Assembly (NCBI GenBank): GCA_937898155.1
Contig: CALEJO010000094.1
Coordinates: 1 to 12,165 of the forward strand
DNA from: an uncultured Clostridia bacterium
GTDB lineage: Bacteria; Bacillota; Clostridia; Oscillospirales; CAG-272
Direction: 5' to 3'
DNA: 12,165 bases
Notes under the pieces: generated by a model
Database searches by the model: none
Told to the model about the DNA's origin: nothing
Seen by the model: the letters and a program-made list of their open reading frames with translations, nothing else
Position numbers and translations under genes: made by a program
In this document: positions 1 through 6,833 of the stretch, piece by piece
Layout: the number at the start of each line of letters is the position of its first letter
Position numbering within the stretch: the stretch's first letter is position 1

Positions 1-153
1 GTCAACATCGCGAATATGCGCGTTTACCGCGAGAGCGGAGGGGACAACCCTTTCTCGATCATCGAGGTGGATGGCGGCGTGGAGGAGCAGGCGATCGAGA
101 AGATCCGCGCGCTCCCGCACGTGCTTCACGCGACGTATTTGCGGGTGCATTGA
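1..153 (+). CDS. sdaAB: L-serine dehydratase, iron-sulfur-dependent, beta subunit (3' end only)
   Basis: Frame 1 is open from the left edge to a TGA at 151-153 and gives the last 50 residues of a protein. It includes NIANMRVYRESGG, then a D-N-P-F-S-I-I-E-V-D-G strand and LPHVLHATYLRVH. This is the C-terminal ACT-like regulatory domain typical of the beta subunit of anaerobic-type L-serine dehydratase, which deaminates L-serine to pyruvate and ammonia together with the alpha subunit. The alpha subunit follows after 13 bases, the usual sdaAB-sdaAA order, which supports the call. The start and most of the gene lie outside the window, so the promoter and the N-terminal domain cannot be judged. 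Confidence 0.87.
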   Translation, partial: VNIANMRVYRESGGDNPFSIIEVDGGVEEQAIEKIRALPHVLHATYLRVH

Positions 154-166
154 GGAGGCGGCGCGT

Positions 167-1066
167 ATGGAACAGAATATGGAATTCACCACGGGTGCGG
201 AGCTTCTCGCGCGATGCCGCGAGAGCGGCAAGCCCATCTCCGCCGTGATGCTGGAACGGGAATTGCAGAAATTCGGCGGCACGAAATACAGCGTCCGCAA
301 ACAGATGAAAGAATCGCTTGACGTTATGCGGCAAAGCGTGACGCGAGCGCAAACGGAAAAACTGAACCTGCTCGGCGGTTATATCGGCGGCGAAAGCCGC
401 GCGCTGTCGGAGCGGATCGCAAAAAAAGGTGCGATGGCAGGCATGATTTCCCGCGCGGCGGCATATGCCATGGGTGTGATCGAGCTGAACGCGTCGATGG
501 GATGTATCGTGGCGGCGCCGACGGCGGGCTCCTCGGGCGTGATCCCGGGGGTGCTGATCGCGGCGGATGACGAATATCACTTCGGTGACGACGCGCTGAC
601 GGCGGCGCTCTTTCACGCGGGTGCGATCGGCTATCTGATCGACCGCAACGCGACGCTCTCCGGCGCGGAGGGCGGCTGTCAGGCGGAGGTCGGCGCGGCG
701 AGCGCGATGGCGGCATCGGCGTTATGCGAATTGCTCGGCGGCACGCCGGAAATGTGCCTTTGCGCGGCTGGCGACGCGATCGCGAACATTTTGGGACTTG
801 TCTGCGATCCGATCGGCGGGCTCGTCGAGTCCCCGTGCCAGAAACGGAACGCCATGGGCGTGGCGAACGCAATCATCAGCGCGGAGATCGCGCTGGCGAC
901 CGACGGCAAAATGCTCGTGCCGTTCGATGAGGTCGTCGCGGCGATGTTCAGCGTCGGACGCAGTATCCCGTATCAGCTCCGCGAAACGGCGCTCGGCGGG
1001 CTGGCGACGGCGCCGAGCGTGAAAAAAGCGCGCGACGCTTGTGAATCCTGCGGCGGATGCCGTTGA
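167..1066 (+). CDS. sdaAA: L-serine dehydratase, iron-sulfur-dependent, alpha subunit
   Basis: This is a 299-residue cytosolic catalytic subunit of [4Fe-4S] L-serine dehydratase (serine to pyruvate plus ammonia), about the normal family length. Family motifs are N-A-S-M-G-C-I-V-A-A-P-T-A-G-S-S-G (108-124), EGGCQAEVG (168-176) and CDPIGGLVESPCQKRN (213-228). Cys171, Cys213 and Cys224 have the 42- and 11-residue spacings of the three cluster-binding cysteines known from the Legionella enzyme. The start at 167 is chosen because GAGGAGG at 152-158 sits 8 bases upstream; an in-frame upstream ATG at 71 lies inside sdaAB and has no ribosome site. It is co-transcribed with sdaAB (13-base gap). The protein ends in a Cys-rich tail (Cys292, Cys295, Cys298), which is discussed as a finding. 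Confidence 0.93.
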   Translation: MEQNMEFTTGAELLARCRESGKPISAVMLERELQKFGGTKYSVRKQMKESLDVMRQSVTRAQTEKLNLLGGYIGGESRALSERIAKKGAMAGMISRAAAYAMGVIELNASMGCIVAAPTAGSSGVIPGVLIAADDEYHFGDDALTAALFHAGAIGYLIDRNATLSGAEGGCQAEVGAASAMAASALCELLGGTPEMCLCAAGDAIANILGLVCDPIGGLVESPCQKRNAMGVANAIISAEIALATDGKMLVPFDEVVAAMFSVGRSIPYQLRETALGGLATAPSVKKARDACESCGGCR

Positions 1067-1113
1067 AAACGAAAACGGAAATGGTTTTTCAAATAATTTG
1101 AAGGAGATTTCTT

Positions 1114-2220
1114 ATGAAACAGTTTACGAAAATTCTCGTTTGCTTTTTGGTGCTTGCGATGATGGTCGCGACGGTCGCGTGCGGCGAAACGCCCGCGGAA
1201 ACCACCCCCGCGACGACCACCCCTGCGGAAACCACCCCCGCAGAAACCACGCCCGCAGAAACCACGCCCGTCGAAACGACGCCCGCCGAAACGACGGCGG
1301 CAGAGACTCCCGCGGCGACCACTGCGGAAACGACGACCGCTGAGGAAACGACGGCAGGTCCGTCTCTGCCCGAGGGCGCACCGCTCGATCCCGCCGCGAT
1401 CGCGAATCATTCGCCGATGCCGCTGTGGCCGGACGGTCAGGTTTACGGCTTTAACGCCTCTCTCGGCGCGGCGCCGACGATCAAGGCATACGTCGCGGAC
1501 GGCGCGAAATCCGCTGTCGTGATCTTCCCGGGCGGCGGCTATTCCCGTATCAGCAGTGATATCGAGGGCGACAACGTCGCGCAGGCGTTCAACGCGCAGG
1601 GAATCACCGCGTTTGTCGTGAACTATCGCGTGGCGGACTATACCCATAAAGAAATCCTCGCCGACGGCTGGCGTTCGGTCCAGTTCGTGCGCTATTACGC
1701 CGATACCTTCGGCATCGACGCCGACAAGGTCGCAGTCTGCGGCTTCTCCGCGGGCGGGCATCTCGCGATGGCGATTTGTGAGCATCAGCCCGAAGACAAT
1801 TTGATCGGCGACGCGGTCGGCGCGCTTTCCGCGCATCCCGACTACGCGATTCTGAGCTACCCCGTCGTTCAACTGATCGCGGATCGCAATCAACTCACCT
1901 CCTGCAATTTTGCGGGACTTCTCCGCGCCGGCAGAGACAAGGACGCCTATAACGCGGCAGTCGCGCTCGTTGATGAATATTCGTTCGGCACGAACCTTGA
2001 CGGAATGCCCGCCACGTTCCTCTGGTGCGGCAGCAAGGACACGACCGCCGATCCCAAGATCAACTCCGAAGCGATGGCGGCGGCGATGACGGCGGCGAAT
2101 ATGGACGTGAAATTCACCGAATATGCGGGCGTCGGACACGGTGTCGGATTGGCATCGGGCACGGCGGCTTCCGGCTGGATGGCGGAAGCGATCGCGTTCT
2201 TACAAAGCAAGGGATTCTGA
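1114..2220 (+). CDS. Surface lipoprotein esterase, alpha/beta-hydrolase (acetyl-esterase-like)
   Basis: This 368-residue protein has three parts. Residues 1-22 are a lipoprotein signal peptide with T-V-A before Cys23, the predicted lipidated residue. Residues 24-85 are a Thr/Glu/Pro/Ala-rich linker with PAETT repeats. Residues from about 98 form an alpha/beta-hydrolase domain. The domain shows the oxyanion segment FPGGGY (138-143), the nucleophile elbow GFSAGGH with Ser212, a probable acid at Asp309 (GSKD), and His342 in VGHGVG. This is the layout of small carbohydrate acetyl or feruloyl esterases of the BD-FAE/xylan-esterase type, so removal of ester groups from glycans at the cell surface is plausible, but the substrate is unknown. 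AAGGAG at 1101-1106 supports the ATG at 1114. It follows sdaAA by 47 bases with no clear promoter or terminator between them. The next gene is a paralogue that begins one base after this stop. Confidence 0.82.
   Translation: MKQFTKILVCFLVLAMMVATVACGETPAETTPATTTPAETTPAETTPAETTPVETTPAETTAAETPAATTAETTTAEETTAGPSLPEGAPLDPAAIANHSPMPLWPDGQVYGFNASLGAAPTIKAYVADGAKSAVVIFPGGGYSRISSDIEGDNVAQAFNAQGITAFVVNYRVADYTHKEILADGWRSVQFVRYYADTFGIDADKVAVCGFSAGGHLAMAICEHQPEDNLIGDAVGALSAHPDYAILSYPVVQLIADRNQLTSCNFAGLLRAGRDKDAYNAAVALVDEYSFGTNLDGMPATFLWCGSKDTTADPKINSEAMAAAMTAANMDVKFTEYAGVGHGVGLASGTAASGWMAEAIAFLQSKGF
1192..1296 (+). repeat. In-frame 15-base tandem repeat encoding PAETT units
   Basis: Seven consecutive 15-base units encode PAETT or close variants (PATTT, PVETT) at residues 27-61 of the lipoprotein esterase, immediately after the lipidated cysteine. 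Several units are nearly identical at the nucleotide level (gcagaaaccacgccc), so slippage or recombination could change the copy number. A further Thr/Glu/Ala-rich stretch continues to about residue 81 without strict periodicity. The encoded segment is probably a flexible, perhaps glycosylated, wall-spanning stalk (inference). Confidence 0.9.
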
Positions 2221-2221
2221 T

Positions 2222-3010
2222 ATGATCGAACCGCTTCCGCTTTATCCCGAGGGAAAAATCCCGTTTGATGAGCCGCCTTTTGAGATGACGCCGACGATCC
2301 AGCCGTTTCCGCTCGAAGGGGCGCGCGGCGCGGTCGTGGTCTTTCCGGGCGGCGGCTATTTCCAGCGGAGCGATCTGAGCGAGGGAGAACGCGTCGCCGA
2401 GGCGTATAACCGCGCCGGCTTTGCCGCGTTTGTGCTTCGCTATCGCTATCGTCCCTATGACGGGCGGGCGATCCTCGCCGACGGTCAGCGCGCCGTGCGC
2501 TATGCGCGTGCTTACGCGCAGACCTATGGCTATTCGCCCGATAAGATCGCCGTCTGCGGCTTCTCCGCGGGCGGACATCTGGCGATCATCACGTGCGAGC
2601 AGGACGCTCCCGCCTATTGCGGCGACGAGATCGACGCCTGCTCCGCGCGGGCGAACGCGCTCGTTTTGTGCTATCCCGTGACGACGTTCAAATGGGACAG
2701 TTATCCGCCGATGCCCCGCATTTTCCTGCGGGAGAAAAAGGACGACGAGGCACTTCTCGCGCAGTATTCGTTCGACTATCGGATCGACGCGTTGCCGCCG
2801 ACTTACGTTTGGTATAGCAAAAAGGACGACGCCGTTCTGCCGGAGAAAAATTCGATTCCGCTCACCGTCGCGCTGAAAGCAGCGGGCACGGACGTGCTTT
2901 GCGACGCATTTTCGGACGGCGCGCACGGCATCGGGCTGGCGCACGACTTCGCGGAATGCGGCACGTGGCACGCACGCTCCGTCTCGTTTTTGCGAAAACA
3001 TGAATTTTGA
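2222..3010 (+). CDS. Cytosolic alpha/beta-hydrolase esterase, paralogue of the upstream lipoprotein
   Basis: This 262-residue protein has no signal peptide, so it is predicted to be cytosolic. It aligns along its whole length with the catalytic domain of the preceding lipoprotein: PTIQPFPLEGARGAVVVFPGGGY against PTIKAYVADGAKSAVVIFPGGGY, a shared ILADG segment, and an identical VCGFSAGGHLA elbow. The triad is probably Ser115, Asp202 or Asp203 (KKDD) and His235 (DGAHGIG). The likely activity is hydrolysis of acetyl or similar esters on a sugar or oligosaccharide. The ATG at 2222 is one base after the upstream stop (TGATATG), with AAGGG inside the upstream coding end, so translation is probably coupled. 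An in-frame ATG at 2123 lies inside the upstream gene and was rejected. Transcription ends at the hairpin at 3025-3065. Confidence 0.82.
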   Translation: MIEPLPLYPEGKIPFDEPPFEMTPTIQPFPLEGARGAVVVFPGGGYFQRSDLSEGERVAEAYNRAGFAAFVLRYRYRPYDGRAILADGQRAVRYARAYAQTYGYSPDKIAVCGFSAGGHLAIITCEQDAPAYCGDEIDACSARANALVLCYPVTTFKWDSYPPMPRIFLREKKDDEALLAQYSFDYRIDALPPTYVWYSKKDDAVLPEKNSIPLTVALKAAGTDVLCDAFSDGAHGIGLAHDFAECGTWHARSVSFLRKHEF

Positions 3011-3024
3011 CGAAATCCGTCCCG

Positions 3025-3065
3025 AAACGCGCTCCTGATTCGTTGCATTTCAGGAACGCGTTTTT
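3025..3065 (+). terminator. Rho-independent terminator after the esterase pair
   Basis: The left arm AAACGCGCTCCTGA (3025-3038) pairs with TCAGGAACGCGTTT (3050-3063), 13 of 14 positions matching, across an 11-base loop. A run of five T follows at 3061-3065. It sits 15 bases after the stop of the second esterase and separates that operon from fakA. Confidence 0.85.
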
Positions 3066-3122
3066 GGCACGCATCATGACAGTCAATTTGACATTGGAGA
3101 TCAAAAAAGGAACCTGATTACC

Positions 3123-4778
3123 ATGAATTTATCTCGAATAAACGGAGAGCAGTTTGCCGAAATAGTGCGCGGCGGTGCCGCGAACCTTTACGCAAATCGT
3201 TCCGTTGTCAATGATTTGAATGTCTTCCCGATCCCGGACGGGGATACGGGTGACAATATGTATATGACCGCATCGGCGGGCGTTTCCGCGCTCGACGGGC
3301 AAAACGGCACCGACCTCGGCGCGGTCGCGTCCGTGCTGGCGCACGGGATGCTGCTCGGCGCGCGCGGCAATTCGGGCGTGATCCTGTCCCGCATCTTTGC
3401 CGGTATCGCGGACGGGCTCGCCGGACGCAAAGACGCGGACGTGTTCGCGTTTGCCGAGGCGATGCAGGCGGGTGTCAAAGCGGCTTACGGCGCGGTTTCC
3501 GTGCCGGTGGAGGGCACGCTTCTGACGGTGATCAAGGACGCGACGGCGTTTGCGAACGGTCGCGTGTCGGACCCCGCCACGTTTACGGCATATTTTGATG
3601 ATTATTCCGCGGAGCTTCGCCGGTCGCTCGACCGCACGCCGGAGCTTCTCGATGTTTTGAAAGAGGCGGGCGTCGTCGATAGCGGCGGCGCGGGCTTTGT
3701 GTATTTGTTTGAGGGAATGCGGACGGTTTTGAACGGCGGCACGGTGGCGCAGACGGCGCCCGTCTCACCCGCCGCGAAAGCGGTCAACATCGACTCGTTC
3801 ACCTCGGACTCCGTTTTGGAATACGGCTATTGCACGGAATTTCTGCTTCGTTTGCAGGCGAGCAAGACCGACGTTTCGCATTTCGATCTCGACGCGTTTA
3901 CCGCGCATTTGACGGCGATCGGCGAATCGGTCGTCGCGTTTCTCGACGGCACGCTTCTGAAAGTCCACGTGCACACGATGCACCCGGGCGAGATCCTGAA
4001 CGACTGCCAGCAATATGGCGAATTTCTCACGTTGAAAATCGAAAACATGATGCTCCAACATCACGAAACGACGATCGAAAACCGCTTCTCCGTCGCGCGG
4101 CAAAAGCCGCACAAGCGCTACGGCGCGGTGACGGTCGCGTCGGGAAGCGGCATCTGCGAGACGTTTACTTCGCTTGGCGCCGATGTCGTGGTGGAGGGCG
4201 GTCAGAGCATGAACCCGTCGGCGGCGGATTTCGTCCGCGCGTTTGAGGAAACGAACGCGGATACGATCTTCGTCTTTCCGAATAACGGCAACGTGATCCT
4301 GACGGCACAGCAGGCGGCGTCGCTTTACGAAAAAGCCGAGATCCGCGTCGTTCCGACGCGCACGATCGGCGAGGGCTACGCGGCGCTTTCCATGTTCGAT
4401 ACCACGTCGGGTGACACGGACGCGATCGAAGCGGAATTGCGGCAGGCGTTTGAGGGCGTCGTCACGGGCATGGTCAGCCGCGCGACGCGCGACGTCGAAA
4501 AGGACGGCATCTCCGTTCGCGCGGGCGACTATATCGGCTTCACGTCGGACGATACGATCTATGCGGACGACGCGGAACGCGCGTCGGCGCTGCTGTCTTT
4601 GGCAAAAGAACTTCACGCCGGCACCTATGACGTATTGCTTCTCGTCTGCGGCAGAGATGCGCCGAAAGAGGAAACCGACGTGATCCGTCAAGCGCTCACG
4701 CGCGCCTATCCGCGCACGGAAACGATCCTGATCGACGGCGGGCAACCGATTCACGATTATATTTTCATTTTGGAATAA
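3123..4778 (+). CDS. fakA: Fatty acid kinase, ATP-binding subunit FakA (DhaL/DAK2 domain)
   Basis: This 551-residue protein is the full length of the FakA/YloV family. FakA phosphorylates fatty acids presented by a FakB (DegV) protein, giving acyl-phosphate for phospholipid synthesis. The N-terminal DhaL-like kinase domain (about 1-205) carries NVFPIPDGDTGDNM (33-46), whose aspartates bind Mg-ATP, then GARGNSGVILS (79-89) and DSGGAGFV (186-193). The middle domain includes Cys237 and KVHVHT with His282 and His284, which fit the zinc ligands I recall from staphylococcal FakA. The C-terminal domain (about 325-551) is the family's second DegV-like region. The ATG at 3123 has AGGA at 3108-3111, a slightly long spacing. 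A FakB candidate follows after 14 bases and plsX lies further downstream, matching the predicted pathway. Overlapping palindromes just upstream may be an operator. Confidence 0.9.
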   Translation: MNLSRINGEQFAEIVRGGAANLYANRSVVNDLNVFPIPDGDTGDNMYMTASAGVSALDGQNGTDLGAVASVLAHGMLLGARGNSGVILSRIFAGIADGLAGRKDADVFAFAEAMQAGVKAAYGAVSVPVEGTLLTVIKDATAFANGRVSDPATFTAYFDDYSAELRRSLDRTPELLDVLKEAGVVDSGGAGFVYLFEGMRTVLNGGTVAQTAPVSPAAKAVNIDSFTSDSVLEYGYCTEFLLRLQASKTDVSHFDLDAFTAHLTAIGESVVAFLDGTLLKVHVHTMHPGEILNDCQQYGEFLTLKIENMMLQHHETTIENRFSVARQKPHKRYGAVTVASGSGICETFTSLGADVVVEGGQSMNPSAADFVRAFEETNADTIFVFPNNGNVILTAQQAASLYEKAEIRVVPTRTIGEGYAALSMFDTTSGDTDAIEAELRQAFEGVVTGMVSRATRDVEKDGISVRAGDYIGFTSDDTIYADDAERASALLSLAKELHAGTYDVLLLVCGRDAPKEETDVIRQALTRAYPRTETILIDGGQPIHDYIFILE

Positions 4779-4792
4779 AAGGAGGGCGCTTT

Positions 4793-5662
4793 ATGTTTGC
4801 TTTGTTTGCGGATACCGATATGGATTTGACACCCGAGGAAGCGAAACAGCTTGGCTATCATCTGATCAGCATGCCGTATAGCATCGACGGGAAGACGATC
4901 TATCCCTATGAGGATTTCGACGTCTTCGACGGAAAGGCGTTTTACGACTTGCTCCGCGCGGGCACGATCCCGACGACGAGCGCCCTCGGAAAAGAAAAAT
5001 ACATCGCTTATTTTGAGCCGTATTTCGCGCAGGGGCAGGACATCCTTTACGTCCATTTTTCCCGCGCGATGAGCGGCACGTTCGATTCGATGGACGAGGC
5101 GGTCAGGGAACTTCGGACAAAATATCCCGAGCGCCGCTTCTATGAGGTGGACACCAAGGGCATCACGGCGATCAGCTACGCCATCGCCAAGGAGATCGGC
5201 GACCTTTATGTTGCGGGCAAGAGCATCGAGGACATTCTCGCGTGGGCAGAGAGGGAGGTCGATCGCTTCGCGCTCTATTTCTTCGCGGACGATCTGAAAT
5301 TCTTCAAGCACAGCGGGCGCGTCAGCGGACTTGCCGCCACGATGGGAACGATGCTCGGCGTGCGTCCGATCATTTCCATGAACGCGGATGGGCAAATGGT
5401 GAGCGTCGGCAAGGAGCGCGGCAGAGCCAATGCGATCGACCGTCTGTTCCGCTATGTGGAGGAGCTCGGCGACGAGGTCACGAAGCATCGCGTCATTGTC
5501 GGGCATACCGATGCCGACGAACTGGCGGACGAGGTCGTCGCGCGTCTGAAAGAAAAATTCGGGGATGCCGTCTGTGTGGAAAAGAAGATCGTCAATCCGA
5601 CAGCGGGTAGCCATTGCGGTCCGAACGGCGTCGGCATCTGCTTCCACGCCGTCCATCGCTGA
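4793..5662 (+). CDS. fakB: DegV-family fatty-acid-binding protein, FakB partner of FakA
   Basis: This 289-residue DegV-family protein probably binds a fatty acid and presents its carboxylate to FakA. Candidate ligand residues match the FakB pattern: Thr62 in PTTS (60-63), Ser94 in MSGTF (93-97), Arg176 in HSGRVSG (173-179), and His274 in SHCGP (273-277). The signatures are somewhat divergent: PTTSAL replaces the common TSQPS, and HCGPNG replaces HTGPG. AAGGAGGG at 4779-4786 supports the ATG at 4793. The 14-base gap after fakA indicates a shared transcript. Most Bacillota encode several FakB proteins with different acyl preferences; which acyl chain this one binds cannot be read from the sequence. 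Confidence 0.85.
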   Translation: MFALFADTDMDLTPEEAKQLGYHLISMPYSIDGKTIYPYEDFDVFDGKAFYDLLRAGTIPTTSALGKEKYIAYFEPYFAQGQDILYVHFSRAMSGTFDSMDEAVRELRTKYPERRFYEVDTKGITAISYAIAKEIGDLYVAGKSIEDILAWAEREVDRFALYFFADDLKFFKHSGRVSGLAATMGTMLGVRPIISMNADGQMVSVGKERGRANAIDRLFRYVEELGDEVTKHRVIVGHTDADELADEVVARLKEKFGDAVCVEKKIVNPTAGSHCGPNGVGICFHAVHR

Positions 5663-5687
5663 TCCTGCCGAAAAAAGAGGGAACATC

Positions 5688-6833
5688 ATGATCACGGTTT
5701 CGGAAGTCAAAACGAAAAAACAACAGCGGGAATTTTTGCGATTCCCGCTGAACCTATATCGGGACAATCCCTGTTTTGTGCCGCCGCTCTACGTAGATGA
5801 AAAAAAGATTTTCCGCGCGGACTACGTTTATTACGACACCTGCGAGGCGGTTTATTACAACGCATATCGCGACGGCAAAATGGTCGGACGCATTTCGGGC
5901 ATTCTGCAAAAGACGAGCAATGAGCTCCGCGGGGAGCGCCGCGTGCGCTTCACGCGATTCGACGCGATCGATGACCTCGACGTCGCCAAGGCTTTGTTCG
6001 GCGCGGTCGAGGCGTGGGCAAAGGAAAAGGGCATGGACACCGTCTGCGGACCGCTCGGCTTTTCCGACCTCGAACGCGAGGGGCTTCTCATCGAGGGCTT
6101 TGACAAGCTCTCTACGTTTGAGGAGCAGTATAACGCGCCCTACTATGCGGCGCTGATCGAGGCGTGCGGCTACGGAAAAGAGGTCGATTGGACGGAGAGC
6201 GAGATCCGTGCGGGCGACGAGGCAACGTGCCGAAAGCTCGACGAGCTGGCGACGTATCTGCTCGACCGCTATCATCTGCATTTCGGCGAGGCGAAGAACA
6301 CGAGGGAGTTCTTGCGCCGCTATGCCGACGGCCTTTTCGATCTGCTCGACCGCTCCTATGCGCCGCTTTACGGCACCGTGCCGTTCACGGACGGCATGAA
6401 AAAACTGCTGATCGACAATTTCAAACTCATCATCAACCTTCGCTACGTGGCGGTCGTGCTCGATGAAAACGAGAAGGTCGTTTGCTTCGGGCTTTGTCTG
6501 CCGTCGCTGGCAAAAGCGATGCGAACGGCGAACGGGCACCTGACGCCTCTGACGCTCTGGCGGACGCTCCGCGCGATCAAAAAGCCGGAGATCATCGACT
6601 TCGCGCTGATCGGCGTCGATCCAGCCTATGCGAATCGCGGGATCAGCTCGGTCATTTCCGCGAAAGTGTCCGGAATGTTCCGCGACAATCCGCGGCTCGA
6701 CCACGCGGAGACGAATCTGAATCTCGAAGACAACTACGCCATTCAAAATCAGTGGAAGCGCTTTTCCGAGGTCAAGCACAAGCGCCGTCGCTCCTATGTG
6801 AAAACGCTCGGTGAGGAGGAAAGCTCGGTATGA
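5688..6833 (+). CDS. Uncharacterised GNAT-like protein (YghO-like) in the fatty-acid operon
   Basis: This 381-residue soluble protein resembles a widespread uncharacterised family annotated as GNAT-fold or YghO-like. I recognise the N-terminal F-P-L-N-L-Y-R-D-N-P-C-F-V-P-P-L segment (19-34), VGRISGI (66-72), GPLGFSDLEREGLLIEGF (121-138), and a C-terminal acetyltransferase-like block, IGVDPAYANRGISS (308-321), where GNAT proteins bind the acyl-CoA pyrophosphate. ETNLNLEDN (341-349) follows. No substrate is known to me. The ATG at 5688 is preceded by AGAGGGA (5676-5682). The stop overlaps the plsX start by four bases (ATGA), so it is translated in step with plsX. Its place between fakB and plsX suggests, but does not show, a role in acyl transfer or membrane lipid metabolism. 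Confidence 0.72.
   Translation: MITVSEVKTKKQQREFLRFPLNLYRDNPCFVPPLYVDEKKIFRADYVYYDTCEAVYYNAYRDGKMVGRISGILQKTSNELRGERRVRFTRFDAIDDLDVAKALFGAVEAWAKEKGMDTVCGPLGFSDLEREGLLIEGFDKLSTFEEQYNAPYYAALIEACGYGKEVDWTESEIRAGDEATCRKLDELATYLLDRYHLHFGEAKNTREFLRRYADGLFDLLDRSYAPLYGTVPFTDGMKKLLIDNFKLIINLRYVAVVLDENEKVVCFGLCLPSLAKAMRTANGHLTPLTLWRTLRAIKKPEIIDFALIGVDPAYANRGISSVISAKVSGMFRDNPRLDHAETNLNLEDNYAIQNQWKRFSEVKHKRRRSYVKTLGEEESSV

Noticed and set aside
59..616. Long open frame on the minus strand, and others opposite every gene (for example 2139-973, 4754-3765, 6779-5754, 12051-10216).
   Set aside because: They are shadows of high-GC coding sequence on the other strand: Arg/His-rich, no ribosome site, no recognisable domain, and each lies over a gene with clear family motifs.
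1063..1100. Promoter between sdaAA and the lipoprotein esterase (TTGAAA at 1063, AATAAT at 1092).
   Set aside because: Spacing of 23 bases is far from the optimum and no other pair fits; no terminator is visible either, so read-through from sdaAA remains possible.
1124..1381. Val/Ala/Gly repeat proteins on the minus strand opposite the PAETT region.
   Set aside because: The periodicity is inherited from the sense-strand tandem repeat; there is no start signal or family match.
3064..3120. Sigma-A promoter for fakA using TTGACA at 3088-3093.
   Set aside because: No acceptable -10 box at 16-18 bases; the nearest candidate, TGATTA, is 21 bases away. Kept only as part of the palindrome finding.
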